A DNA stretch of 64,000 bases, taken from NCBI GenBank assembly GCA_022478985.1, contig JAKSZP010017405.1:1-64000 (forward strand), read 5' to 3'. This stretch comes from Massospora cicadina. Its lineage: Eukaryota > Entomophthoromycota > Entomophthoromycetes > Entomophthorales > Entomophthoraceae. Under the pieces are notes generated by a model that worked only from the letters and a program-made list of their open reading frames with translations, searched no databases and was not told where the DNA came from. Shown piece by piece: positions 21,130-32,370 of this stretch. Each line of letters opens with the position of its first letter. Positions within the stretch are counted from its first letter, which is position 1. Position numbers and translations under genes: made by a program.

Positions 21130-21445
21130 GAAAGAGTGGGAGATTATCACCCCTTAAATGACTTATTGAAATTAGCAGAGTGGGAGGCCTTAACTTGTCT
21201 GGATTTTGCCAAACCAGTTGTGGGATGATGAGGTGAGTTAGGAGGATGATTGTGACCATTCTGAGCAAGGGTTTGTGAGAATTTTGGTTGGCCAGATCAC
21301 GCTCAACCAGAGATGTTTGGCAAACTGGATCTTGTGGATTGGGGAGCTCTTCTTGGATGGCATATTGGTGAAGCAGGTCAGGAGCATAACTTCTGATGAC
21401 TTCAGCTAGAACATGGCGAGCTTCTGGATCAATGGATTGAAGTGC
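21130..21445 (-). pseudogene. Unrecognised coding-like remnant
   Basis: Read on the minus strand from about 21445, a frame of about 105 codons without stops contains QSIDPEARHVLAEVIRSYAP and YAIQEELPNPQDPVCQTSLV. After about 21290 a second frame, with NGHNHPPNSPHHPTTGLAKS, looks more natural, so a frameshift may lie there. It has no start codon of its own, so it is an internal fragment. The helix-rich part followed by an Asn/Pro/His/Ser-rich linker would fit a gag end, but no zinc knuckle is seen. From 21446 to 21933 I find nothing else. Confidence 0.3.
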
Positions 21446-21933
21446 CTACTAAAAATTCATCAGTTTCAGAACGCTTATTGTGGCATGTTTATTTGGGTTC
21501 AAAGAAAATTTTTTTGTAGGAAGTAGACCAACGAAGCCAAGGAGAGGGTTTTTGTAACTGAGAATGCTATTTAAACAGACTTAAAGAATGAAATGACAAC
21601 CAACCCTAGGAAGAGTTTAGTCTTTTATATCTGATGGTGGGAGAAAGGATTAAGGGATAGCTTGAACTGAGCTGGCTGAAGTGCTTGCAACAAGCAGCCT
21701 ATTTTTGAGGGGTCTTTAGATACCTTACATACTTAGATGTTAAATTCTTTGATACCGTAATTACTGGATCAGCAGTGGAGTACTCTCACCAATATAAACT
21801 AGAGCGGATTTTTTTGGATCATATGCTCAGCAAATTGGTTTTTAGCAGAATCAATTTTGAAAATTGATTTATAATTATATTAGTTTAGTTTTTAAGAATA
21901 AAATCTTGACTTAAATCATCACTTCAGGACCTT

Positions 21934-22679
21934 TGTTGAAATCCAGGGGATAGGGATGCTAACTGGTGCTGATTGGCCCTGGATTTTAACGATTATTAGC
22001 AGGAGAAGTACACTCTCTACTGCTAATATAAATTTTTGTAGGATGTTATTTGACCACTGTTAAATAAAATATTGGAAACTTTGATAATATTAAGAGTTGG
22101 GGGTTTTCAGATTTTTATTATTAATAAGTCTGAGATCAAGAAAAAAAATTATATCAATATCTTGAGGCTTAGTATATAAATTGTATCAAAGCTTGAAATG
22201 AGTCGGATGGGAAATTTGTTATAAGCTGAGTGCATCTGAATTTTTTAATATGGGCTTTTAAACTATCAAAGCTCTCAAGCCTCACCTTTCTGGATAGAAA
22301 GGCTGATGGAGAGTTGGTAGAAGGTAGGATATAACTGTGAGGCAGTTATTTAATATATGACCCAAACATTGGGTGAAAATATTTGCCTCTGGTGAAACGC
22401 CCTCCAAGGCTATAAAAGAGGGTGGTCGTGGAGTAGGTGTTTGGATTAAACTATAATGGGGCTGGGGAGCAACCTCAGATGGGCTCCCCTGATTTCGCCG
22501 CATAGTCAGTGCAATCAGACTGCCCAAACTAGTGTTATTTAGCTGAAAAGTGAATACAAAAGTATTACCCTGATTCAAGGGCTTCCACCAAGAATCAGAC
22601 AGGGTCTTTTATCTGATATTATAATTATTTTCATCCCGAAAAACTCTTATCACAATATTGGACTTGTAATTGTCTGACA
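21934..22679 (-). repeat. 3' LTR of element K
   Basis: 746 bp, starting TGTCAGACAATTAC at 22679 and ending CCTGGATTTCAACA at 21934 on the minus strand. It aligns along its length with the LTR at 61855-61114 (742 bp), including the shared plus-strand block TATTTGCCTCTGGTGAAAC and the ending ATCCCCTGGATT(T/C)CAACA. Confidence 0.8.
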
Positions 22680-22689
22680 TTACACCCTT

Positions 22690-23986
22690 CAAGAGTGTTA
22701 GAGGGAGAATAAGGGCGCAAGAACTGGTTATGGAATTAATTGACAGTAACTCTGGTAGCAAGGGACTTATTGGAGTACTCACTCCCTCTCTTGTAAGTGA
22801 CTACAAAAGGGCCTTCCCAAATAGACTGAGCTTCTCACTTATGTAAGTGATACAATTGTGGTAATACAACACCAGGTCTGACACTAGAAAGAAAGGGAGG
22901 GGCTTCCTATGCATATTTGCAGCTACCCCTTCTTTGGTGACTGTTTTAGCTAGGTTAGTCATGGCATCAGAATGCAGCTGAATGATGCGTTATAACAATC
23001 TTTTCAGGGCGTTTTCAGGATCATCTGTCCGACCAGAGAATACATATTTTGCTAGCAGGGCTGGTACTCCTGATTCCTGACCATATAATACATAGAAGAG
23101 AGACATTTTAAGGATTCGTTGGTAGCTGATACAGTAGGCCATGAGGGCACTAGGTAATAATTGATCCCAGTTAAGGGGATCTGAGCTGGCCATCTTTTGT
23201 AATATGGAAACCAGATTTTCATTTGCTCTTTCCACAGTAACTGTTATAATTTTTTATGTGATACTATTAGGATATGCCATAAGGGTCACACAGGTCAAAC
23301 CCACCAAACAACGGATGGACAATGTGAGGATTGTTGGTCCTCCAAACACACTTTAAGATATAATAAATTATGTAGCAATTGCCCTAATGACACTTTTATT
23401 TATTTAATAATTACAAAGGTTCCTTGCTGTTCCTATCTCTCAAAATAATTAACAATCCTCCCTTTCAATCGCACCATCTCAGTTATATATCAGCAACTTC
23501 AGATGATACAATTCCTCAGCTTAGACTATTTGGTTCCTTAATATTCTCATTAATTTTGGGATGGTATCCTTAAATTCTCTATCACCTTAGTTCAAGGCAA
23601 TCTAATTAAAATTCATCAAATGTTGACATTGCCTTATCACCTTATTTGGAGGCAATCCAATAATAACCCTTTATAACTCAATATAACCTCATCCCAAGGC
23701 GCTTGAATAATCTTAAATAATCATCATGGTCAACAGATTCTCACTAATCCAACATAGCTATTCAGGGCTTATCATCCAGTCAAATCAGGATCTCAACAGT
23801 ACCATTTGTGGAAGGGTTGTAAGGGGCCAAAAAAAGTTGCTGCGTCCCCATAGAAGTAGCCAAAAGCCTTACCACCTGTGAGGTAAATTTTTTTTTCCAT
23901 TGTCACAAAGTAGGACATGAGTTAACCATGCCAGATGTAAGTATGTTGATGTAGGAGGGTGTCATTAGCTTTGGCAATCTAAGCAG
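22690..23986 (-). pseudogene. Integrase of element K, interrupted by a solo LTR
   Basis: On the minus strand the first piece (23986-23803) reads CDNGKKFTSQVVRLLATSMG-like sequence across a frameshift and then LAPYNPSTNG. The second piece (23241-22990) continues VERANENLVSILQKMASSDP and SALMAYCISYQRILKMSLFY. The break falls between the Asn-Gly and Val-Glu-Arg of the catalytic glutamate motif and is filled by a 557-bp LTR with a 5-bp duplication. The integrase tail follows to 22690 with LFGKALL and VTYKRG-like GPY/F sequence. The enzyme would have inserted cDNA into the genome; it is dead. Confidence 0.7.
23242..23798 (-). mobile_element. Solo LTR nested in the integrase of K
   Basis: 557 bp, starting TGTTGAGATCCTGATTTGAC at 23798 and ending AAAATTATAACA at 23242 on the minus strand. 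Plus-strand flanks are GTAAC (23237-23241) and GTACC (23799-23803), a 5-bp duplication with one mismatch. Without it and one duplication the integrase frame runs straight through. The LTR is of the same family as 46210-46785 and 58207-58781. It is a product of LTR-LTR recombination. Confidence 0.75.
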
Positions 23987-24460
23987 TGTCAAGAAATTGA
24001 TATGACTGGATGATAAGCTATACATTCTAGTGAATCATAAAATAGAGTTAAGGCGAGCCTCAAGATTTAGCAAAAATTATATTGAAGTTAAGTGAATCAA
24101 TTGTAGTATTAATAGTTCAGAAAACTGAGGAATTTCTACCAAAACCTTGAGATTAAAGAAAACTCCCAATATGGAACAAATAGGAGATTACTAAGCAGAA
24201 TAGTGGAATCAACCTAGAATACTGAGATAAGAGTTGAGTGGAAGAATGAGAATAGGAGGTTTTTTGAGTAGTCTGAAGATACTTTCTGCAGTTTTATATT
24301 ATAGTAAAAGTGTAGATTGGGTTAATTGCTCCACATCTTTTATATAAATCTGTTTTATTGAGGATTAGCGATCTGCATATTGTCTGTTCCGTTGCTCAGT
24401 GGTTAATACCCTGTACAAACCAGCTCAGCAGATTTAACCCATATTACTGAGAAGTTAACA
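23987..24460 (+). repeat. 5' LTR of element D
   Basis: 474 bp from TGTCAAGAAATTGATATGAC to GAGAAGTTAACA. Similar over about 455 bp to the E 3' LTR (43641-44098). A TATA-like TTTTATATAAAT lies at 24337-24348. The final 70 bp contain a tRNA-like stretch (GTTGCTCAGTGGTTAATACC). Confidence 0.78.
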
Positions 24461-24461
24461 C

Positions 24462-24477
24462 CGGTGCTCACTACAGG
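24462..24477 (+). promoter_or_regulatory. Primer-binding site of element D
   Basis: Right after the LTR end (AACA) the plus strand reads CGGTGCTCACTACAGG. The same site follows the LTRs of H (TGGTGCTCATTACAGG) and I (TGGTGGTCACTACAGTGG). Its complement ends GTGAGCACC(A/G), so in H and I it would pair with a tRNA 3' end carrying CCA. D has a T-to-C change at the first base. Confidence 0.6.
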
Positions 24478-24584
24478 GGACCACTGGTCAACTTTAGAAT
24501 ATTGGCGCTAGGACATCATGGTGAGCCCTCACTCTTTCCGCCAAAATCTAATTGGATTAAATTGATCAATACACTTGGGAAACA

Positions 24585-26637
24585 ATGGATTTACCTAATG
24601 AAGAACTGGCATTATTCACGGTGATGGAGACAGGAGATGAGAATATTATGATAGAATTGCAGTTAAGCGCTTGTCCCACATTGGTGTCAGATCAACAGGG
24701 CAGTTCCAAAAACGTGACCCCTCAGCAACTGCGGGGTATTTTGATATGGTTTTTGTGAGGGTACCTCCTTTATGATGATGATGTGGGGGAACATGCACTG
24801 AGTTTGTTTTATAACCAACAGGACCAAGAATCTCATTATGCATTGTATATGTCTTACCTTGATGCTACCACCACAGTCTGTCTCGCTGGCTCAGCACACA
24901 TGGAGATGAGGAATACTTGTTTTGATACATTCAGCCTTTTATCCGCCAACTACTGTGTGTGTTGGCCTGAAATAACATTAGGACTGGGGACATCATTTGG
25001 TTTGTTCAAGTGCAACAGAATGACACTCGCCTTTTACTTGACTGCCTCAATCACTCTTTCTTGGAGGTCTAGGGGGCGCTAGTGCAATTGTACAGTTGTG
25101 TCATGGATTTTCACCGTCCTTGGACAAATTAGTTCAACAGTTGAATCATGAGTTACCCTGAGTAAAAGGGCAATTGTTAGACTGGTGCAGCCTATTGATG
25201 GAATGGATTTGGGATGTCACAGTATTGGTTAGTAACACTGAGCATTTATGGTGGACCTAAAGAATGGGATGAAGGAATTGAAGCAGAAGTGGCTTAGATT
25301 AGGGACTTGGTTACCCTGACAGAGTGGCAGATGACGGAACACGTTGACTCTGTGGCAGTAAAATTTAGTCAACTTCATGTTGAGTGGAATAACCAGCTGA
25401 CGGCTGACCATATGAACAGCTACTTTTTGGCGTCCTCAAAATACAGCCAGTTGCTGGGTCATATTATCAGTTGTAAAATGCTAGTCAGGAATATCAGAGC
25501 TGAGCCATTACCCTTCCATTCATCAAGATGGTGGAGTATGCTGATATGCAATTGTGCTTGGATATCCTTCTCTGGGCCAACAAGGAGCTGGTATGGGAAT
25601 GAGCTGCTCTCATTAATTAAGTAAATGAACCAAACCAACAAGCGCGTGACACCAGATGGCAGAACGCAAGAATGCAGGGCACATTGGAGGATGTTCTCTC
25701 ATGGCTTTAGGAAATGGAGCGTAAACTGGACTCTGAGTGGGAATTCCACCGTGAATTACAAAGTGAGTTTGAAGCGCTTTAACAGGGGGTACAAGGTGGC
25801 CAGTGTTGGTGCTATTTGGTCAAAGCTGAGCAAATAATTGAGGAACATTTTTCTAGATATTCTATTAAGGGGGAAAGGGTGCAGTCAGCAGCAAGTCTGG
25901 AGAAAAATGCTACAAATTAGCCAGCAAGTAACATCTGGGGTTATGGCAGTTTTTCCTCACAATTTAACTTCTTCTCAGTCCACTTTGGACTTACATCCAC
26001 CTGCGCGACCCTATTCTAGTCCACAAGGGGGATGTTCCCCTCAGCCATTTGGAACCTATTTCAGCTGTTCTTTATGCCTGGAGCCCAGAGCAAGGTGATT
26101 TTGTTTGGATCAAGAAATTAACGCCTTTCAGTCATGATGGGAACATGCATGGATATTTTAAACGGTTCAAATTTGCCATGGAAAGGGCATCAGATTGATG
26201 GAAAGTGAATCTGTTGCTTTCTGCTCTGGATGTTGAGATTGTCGACCAGGTCACCTATTACCATCTAAAATAGTTCCATTTCTTATCAAGAGGTGAAGGA
26301 GATTGTGCTCCATCTGTTTGGGGGTGCAGATAAGATGGCGCAGCGCAAGGCTGACTTTCTAACCATACATTTCACAAAAACGAGTCCCTGGTGGAGTTTG
26401 CAGAGAAATTCACAAATGAAGCTCAGGTAATAGTGGGAGCCATTATTTTAACCGATGAGGATGTAGGAATAACTATGACAGCGGTGGTCAAACTATATAA
26501 TGAACTGCATAATGCTATGACTCACATACTGAATGAAGATGCAGGGCTTCTTCAAATTTTTAACACTTTGCACCATCTTTCCACTATGTTCAGTGCTCCC
26601 AATGTGGAGAGGAAGGCCCCTGCTACTGCCACTGCAT
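24585..26637 (+). pseudogene. Gag polyprotein of element D (broken)
   Basis: Starts ATGGATTTACCTAATGAAGA (MDLPNEELALFTVMETGDEN), 124 bp after the LTR. The middle (25520-26000) has a charged, coiled-coil-like stretch with EMERKLDSEWEFHRELQSEF and AEQIIEEHFSRY. The end (26110-26637) holds a capsid-like region, FSHDGNMHGYFKRFKFAMER and later ESLVEFAEKFTNEAQVIVGA, which aligns with the gag of H (minus, near 57750). Gag would form the particle and pack RNA. In-frame stops occur about every 50-100 codons. No zinc knuckle is readable. Confidence 0.6.
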
Positions 26638-27379
26638 AATCATTGGGAAATGTACAGCAACGACCCAATTATAATCCATAAGTAATATTTAACCACCCTA
26701 TATGTCAGCAGATCTTTACCTCCCTCTTACCCTCAGCCACTCCATCCACCACCTAACTTCAATACTCTGGTTAACTTTTGACCTGGCTCTTAGGCGTGAG
26801 CTATAGATATGTGCCATTTATAAACGCTTGTTTCTCGTGCATATGACAAGGGAATTATGCTTCTAACTTCTCAGGCAACCAGCACATGCATGCAATACCA
26901 TATGTTTTGATTGAGCAGGGAAAAGCTTAAGTGGAGTATAGAAGGGAAATTCTACCTCTGCTAATTCGAATTTAATTGTCCCTAACAATTCCCATGAGTC
27001 TTTTGCGTTGGCCCCAGTACCCAGCCCAATGACTTATTATACCACCAACTTCCAGCTGATACCTCAGCCTCCATTCAAGTGAGTGACTATCCCCCTTAAG
27101 GCTCCAAGTTCTACCGAGACGTGAAAAGCATATGCATGGCAAATCCTTGAACAAAACATCTCAAATGATGCTGGACCCTTAATGGACGTCGCCTCCCTAG
27201 TGGGGGTTAACGTAGCCATTCCAGTAGAAAAGATCAGCCAGGAGTATCCTCATGTCAGTATGGGTACATCCACTTTACTTTGTAACAAAAAGCCCTTGGA
27301 CATTCATGATATAAACACCAATGGTTTTTCTTATTTGGAGTGTACCTACTGTGATATTTTTTTCAGAACACAAAAATTT

Positions 27380-27559
27380 GAGCTATTATAGATACTGGTG
27401 CCCCAGTTAATTTAATCTCCACCAAGCTTGTGGCTAATATTCCACTGAAGCCTGATGTGGATCACAGAGTAGTGTATGAGACTTTGGGGCACAGAGCACT
27501 TTGTCTGAAGGAGCTTACAGTGCGTTACCACTAAGATTTGGTTTGGTTAGGGCTTCCAC
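27380..27559 (+). pseudogene. Aspartic protease start of element D
   Basis: One frame reads IIDTGAPVNLISTKLVANIP then KPDVDHRVVYETLG, matching VIVDTGALINIVSHKLVAKL of element G on the other strand (about 50250-50180). The catalytic DTG is kept. The frame meets a TAA near 27532 and is cut by the LTR of element C at 27560. Confidence 0.7.
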
Positions 27560-28998
27560 TGTAAGTCCAGGGAGACGTCCCCTTTGCGTAAATTAGCAAT
27601 TTCCCATTTTAAAATAAGAAGGGTCCAAAGAGGGCGGCTGTCCCCTCATCACCCAGGGCAACCTCGCCCATGTGGTAGACAAGCGCTGGGTAACAGTGCT
27701 CCCTCTGAAGATTCCTCCCTCAGTACCTGCACTCACATCTGTTAAACTTGTCCGCTGAATTAAGAAAATCTATGCTGATATTACTGAATTAAAGAGAAAA
27801 GGTCTGAAACCAATGGGAATAAAGTCCAATGATTGGAAAACTAATAGTTGATAAGGGACAATTTTAAAATTCTTGGCCATAATTTCTGATGGTATTAAGT
27901 CAACTAGCAGTACAATTGCTGACGCCAAACACCCCTCAAACTTGTCAAAAATGATCCCTGATGAGCAGATGATACCTATAGGGACTATTTCAGATAATTT
28001 AAAACCCCCATCTAAAAAAATCAAAATTTTCATTTAATGCAACTCATTTGGTCAAATGAACGCCCCAGTGACTGGGCACAGGCGGTTTGGGCATCCCAAA
28101 CCTGTTTCCAACCAATTGGGACACCCCTATGTGGTGTCACAGCTAGTGACATATTTCCTGGAATTAATCGCCCTTCTAAAGCCAAGTCCAACAAGCCCTT
28201 GGGGCAGAGACCAGAACCCCTAAGGGTCACCAATGACCTATCTAAGGTCATTGACAAAAAATGGGTTTTGGCTTTGCCAGCCAGGGCTGAGGAAAACGGC
28301 TTAATTGAGGCAAAAGCCAAGGCGGGAATCGAACTCAAGACCCAAAAAATCACAAGATATGAGGTTTTGAAATCTGGCCAAATTTAGAAAAATTTTGATT
28401 TTGTTGAAAAATGACGAATTTGTAGCTCATATCAGATTCCAATAACCACTGGAATCTTCGTGAAGCAACCCCCTATAAATTTAGTCCCAAGATGAGAAAG
28501 GCTTTGCTTTTCTCAGATACAAAGATCATTCTAATAAAGTTTAGGATTTTGGGCACATTTCCTGTATTTTGATTTTTTTTCCAAAAAATACAACTCTGCA
28601 AAGTTTTGCAATGGCTGGAGTCCGTTTTCCGCTCTGGTTTGCACCCCTACTGTTGTACCTGAGTCCTCCACCTACTCCGCCACCTATTCCGCTGGCTCCG
28701 CCTCCTCCTATTTTGCTGCCTTTTGCCCTAGATTTTTTCGCCACCCTTCCCAGCTCCCAGGGCCTCATGTCCCTGATGATTGTGGCCAGTTTGGTGTGCG
28801 TTTTGTTCCACAGATCTATTTGGAAACACAATACTGACCGTTTAGGACGTCTCTTCATTTTGTTGGGTCACTTGGCCTTGTTGTGTCACCTTTGGCCTGT
28901 GTCTTTCCCTCCAGCGACCTCCTGCGCTCCAGTTTCCCTGACATTATCTGAGAAAAGCCTAGATTTTTTGTGAGTTTCTTCTACTGTTGGGTGGCTAG
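27560..28998 (+). repeat. 5' LTR of element C
   Basis: Begins TGTAAGTCCAGGGAGACGTC. Clear similarity with 33677 onward covers CCCTCATCACCCAGGGC, the reading-frame block around 27900-28000 and GACACCCCTATGTGG (28108-28122). The downstream end is placed near 28998 from TTTCTTCTACTGTTGG, which resembles CTTCTTCTGCCGTTTT near the 3' LTR end. The part between 28150 and 28970 does not align by eye with 34270-35080. It contains a proline-rich open frame (28569-28973) that I do not treat as a gene. Confidence 0.55.
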
Positions 28999-29147
28999 AG
29001 TTAGCCCAATCCTCTCAGAGTTGTCACCCGTTGAAGCGGTCCACTGGGCTGGTACTTTTGTATCCCTTCTGGCCTTGGTTGTTACCTTCCTCAAAGGGTG
29101 TGCTGAGGGTGTTGCGCGGCTCCCCTCACTCAAGACGCTCATAAAGT

Positions 29148-30408
29148 GTGCAGTACCTGCCACTACCGGTCTCACTCTCCACTTTTTCACGGGATTCCAA
29201 ATTTAAAAATGAGATCTTCAACACGTTGTCCAGCCTTAGGGCCCGCCTGAAGTCTCAAGGCAAGGACTTAGCTGACGTCCTCCTCCTCCAGCTGCTGCTC
29301 TGTGAAATTTCAGAGGGAGCTCACCAATGGTTACTCTCCATGGGTGAGAATAATAGATCCCTCCTGGAATCTCTCCCAGCGTTGGAAACCTTTGTCAAGC
29401 CCTGCGAGTATCCCCCTGCTACCTTTGAGGACTATAACTCCTTTGTACACTTGTCCCAAGGAGACCTCACTACAGCTCAATACTTGCGCCTGTTTCAAGA
29501 GCGAGCATCAAGGTTGGAATCTCTTGAACAGTTGAAAATGGCCCTTCTCGCAAGTCCCTAGATAATACTGGTGCTTCCCTTGGCATATGGGATAACCCAC
29601 CCCCTCCTTATCTGGGACATGCTCCATCCTTGCATCCCTGTTGTCTATCAGCCTCTGTGCCACCAAGCCTAATTGTACCGCTGAACTCCAGATCCTAGAA
29701 CTTGATGACTCCATCACTGTGGGGCACCAACATGTTTCTGATCCAGTGGTGACATATCCAGCTGAGACACTGGCCGTTATGGACACTTCCAACCTGATTC
29801 TAGAAGGCCCTACTTCCGTACTCTCCCAGTACCGCTTGGAACCAGCAGTGAGCTCGCTGGAAGGTGAGACTGAAACCTCCATCATAGGTGGGGGTCCCCT
29901 CACCACTGGCCCTGCACCGCCGCGCTCCACGGAGTACCCCTCACTTTTGTCCTCAAAAGTAGAGGGGGTTAGTAAGTCTAACCCATTTGATTCAGAGCAT
30001 TCACTTCCTCCAGGGTATGGACCTGCCGTTGCCGTTTTAGAACCTATGCCCTCTGCCCAACCTGTCATCCCAGTTGGCCCAGTTGAACAACTCTTTCCTA
30101 TCACTCCAGAGTCACCTCTTGTGGCGGACTCCATCCAGAAACGAGTAGAGATCCATGAGAGGATGATTGAAGAAGAGATAGCTGTGGCTGACCCCACCAA
30201 AAGCTTGGCTGTCCTGACTGGTGTAGTCTCATGTGATAAAGACCTTCCTCCCGCCGAACATAGAGCATTAAGCTACCCCACACCATTTAAGTCCCGTGGA
30301 CAACTTTATGGCAATGTGAAGTCATATGGAAAAAAACTTTTTAGGGGATACTCCACATTATACGCCGCCCTCTGGGCTTGGAGCCATCCTGTCATCCCTT
30401 GGCTCTGA
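29148..30408 (+). pseudogene. Gag of element C (broken)
   Basis: The frame at 29148-29561 contains a Retrotrans_gag-like capsid segment: EIFNTLSSLRARLKSQGKDL, EISEGAHQWLLSMGENN and LTTAQYLRLFQERASRLESL. It ends at a stop after a frameshift. A second clean frame, 29641-30408 (255 codons), is acidic and Pro/Ser-rich and holds the gag-protease linker with ALSYPTPFKSRGQLYGNVKS. It runs out of frame near 30330, where the protease frame takes over. Gag would build the intracellular particle. C is the only chromovirus in the window with a recognisable capsid segment. No zinc knuckle was seen between 29560 and 29640, where the frame is lost. Confidence 0.65.
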
Positions 30409-32190
30409 GGGAAATAAACCCTCCTCTGCTTACTTCTTGTTCATGGCTACCTTTTCTTCTTCAGGGAAGAGCTTTCAAGCACTCACTTTGGTGGACACTG
30501 GTGCAACTGAAAACTTCATCCGCCAAGAGTTGGCAGAGGCCCTGGAGCTACCCCTGGGAGTTGGTCAGTTTGTGAAGGGTGGTGCATCTCAAACCATTCC
30601 AAGTTACCGTGTGTTAACACCTGTCCCTTTCATTGCAGGTGATGGTTACTTTGTTGAGAGCTTCTCCTCGATAAAGAACCTCCTATACCCTGTTATTTTA
30701 GGGGTTGGCTGGTGGCGCCGATTTGACATTGCCACTAACCTCCTAGACTCTACCATGCATGCACAATTTCCTGGTGGAGTCACGGTTACCATCCCTTGCT
30801 TAGATGAGAGCGCCACGGTGCTCCCCAGAAGGTGGGGCCCCTCTCCTAAGGTGGGCCTAGCCTCTATTCAACCTACTGATGCCCTGACCCCAACACTTAC
30901 TCTGCCAGAATGCATCCGTGGATATGCTGATCTGTTTGATCCCACAAAGGCCCGCCCACTCCCTGAGCACACCAAGTTTGACTTTGAGTTTAAGTTGACC
31001 GTGGATCTTGTCAAGATATCCTCCCCAATTTACCCCTTGTCCCTGAGGGAGGAGGCTGCCTTGGACGCTTGGGTAGACGACATGCTCTCTAAGGGTCAAA
31101 TCTTTAAGAAATCCTCACCTGTGTGCTCCCCCTCCTGTTTGTAGAGAAGTCTGATGGCTCACTTCGTCCCTGCGTTGATTATGGCAATCTGAACAACGTA
31201 ACAGTGCCTGACCCCCATCCGCTCCCTTTGGAGCAACAGATTGCCCGCTACGTGGAGAAGGCTAGGGTGTTCAGCAAGCTTGACTGTCTCAACGCTTTCA
31301 ACCAGATCCGCATTAAAGAAGGCCAGGAGTGGTTGACTGCTTTTTGCACTTGGAAAGGTATCTACCAGTTCAGGGTTATGCCGTTTGGTTTGAAGAACGC
31401 TCCCGCCTGCTTTCAGAGGCTCATTGATGCTGTCTTGGGAGACCTTATGGGTACATGCGCGATTGCATACATGGACGACATACTGGGTTTTTCCCCAGAT
31501 GCAGAATCTCATGCCCGCCATCTTGTGTCTGTCATGGAGAGACTTTCACAGGCAAACCTTACAATTAAGGCTAGCAAGTGTGAGTTCTTCCAACCCAAGG
31601 TCGAGTTCTTAGGAAACATTATCTTCTCCCATGGTCACATGATTGCCCCAGATAAGGAAGCAGCTATCCGTGATTGGGTTACCCCCTCATCTCTCACAGA
31701 GTTACGCAGCTTCCTTGGGACATGTAACTTCCTCAAGAAGTTCACCCCCAGCTCTCAGAAGTTGCCGCCCCTCTCTACACCGCTTCAGGGAAGAAGATTT
31801 TTAGTTGGACTAATGAATGCAACGCTGCATTCCACGCCGTCAAGTCCATACTATTGTCCAGCCCGGTGTTGGTACATGCAGACCCCAGCCGCCCCTTTAT
31901 TGTCGCCACTGATGCTTCCAACTTTGCGGTGGGAGCTGCTCTGCTACAAGAGGGGGAGGATGGAGTGGAACGGCCTGTTGCTTACTTTTCTAAGAAAATG
32001 ACCCTGGCGCAGCTCAACTATGCAATATATGATAAGGAACTCCTTGCAGTTGTTGAGGCAGTACAACACTGGCGCCACCATTTGCATGGGTCTAAGTGGC
32101 CATTTACTGTCCGTACTGACCACAAGGCATTGATGTACTACCGCGCCCCCAGAAGCTATCCCCTCGCCAGTCCCGGTGGTTAGAAATCCT
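30326..32190 (+). pseudogene. Protease, RT and RNase H of element C
   Basis: Protease at about 30450-30560 with LTLVDTGATENFIRQELAEA (DTG intact). The same frame continues to 31144 with the RT N-terminal region (KFDFEFKLTVDLVKISSPIY). RT is in the frame 31123-32001, with PCVDYGNLNNVTVPDPHPLP, MPFGLKNAPACFQRLI and an intact catalytic box in AYMDDILGFSPD. RNase H is in the frame 31854-32183, with ATDASNFAVGAALLQEG, YDKELLAVVEA and VRTDHKAL, so the Asp, Glu and Asp of the active site are all present. Only two or three frameshifts separate these modules, so this is one of the best preserved pol regions here. Confidence 0.85.
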
Positions 32191-32370
32191 GTCAGTGTTT
32201 GACTTCAAATATGACTTCATTAAGGGCACCCAGAACATGTTACCTGATGCTCTATCCTGGAACCCTGCCCTAGCACCTGACCCAGCACTAGTTGATGCCC
32301 ACAATACCCAGGTGTTGATTAAGCCGGAACAGGTGAAGGAGAGCCCACTGTCCAACCCCCCACTCTGCTT

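Larger units (their letters stand above)
21934..23986 (-). mobile_element. Gypsy element K, 3' part
   Basis: Minus-strand remnant: integrase core (23986-23803 and 23241 to about 22900), integrase tail, a short purine run (GAAGGGTGTAA) and a complete 3' LTR (22679-21934). A solo LTR (23242-23798) sits inside the integrase. Everything upstream of the integrase core is replaced by element D, which begins at 23987. Its LTR matches the 5' LTR of element I at 61114-61855, so K and I are one family. Confidence 0.75.
23987..27559 (+). mobile_element. Gypsy element D, 5' half
   Basis: Plus-strand order: 5' LTR (23987-24460), primer-binding site, ATG at 24585, a long degraded gag, and a protease start ending at 27559, where element C begins. 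The LTR start TGTCAAGAAATTGATATGAC and end match element E, and the protease matches that of G. It was inserted in element K (opposite strand) and later cut by C. Stops and frameshifts are frequent. Confidence 0.72.

Noticed and set aside
28569..28973. Plus-strand Pro-rich frame (PPTPPPIPLAPPPPIL) of 134 codons
   Set aside because: It falls inside the inferred 5' LTR of element C, has no counterpart in the 3' LTR, and its composition comes from a CCTCC-type simple repeat.
29508..30200. Minus-strand frame of 230 codons
   Set aside because: It overlaps the element C gag-protease linker on the plus strand; it is low in complexity (Ser/Gly-rich) and has no homolog in sister elements.
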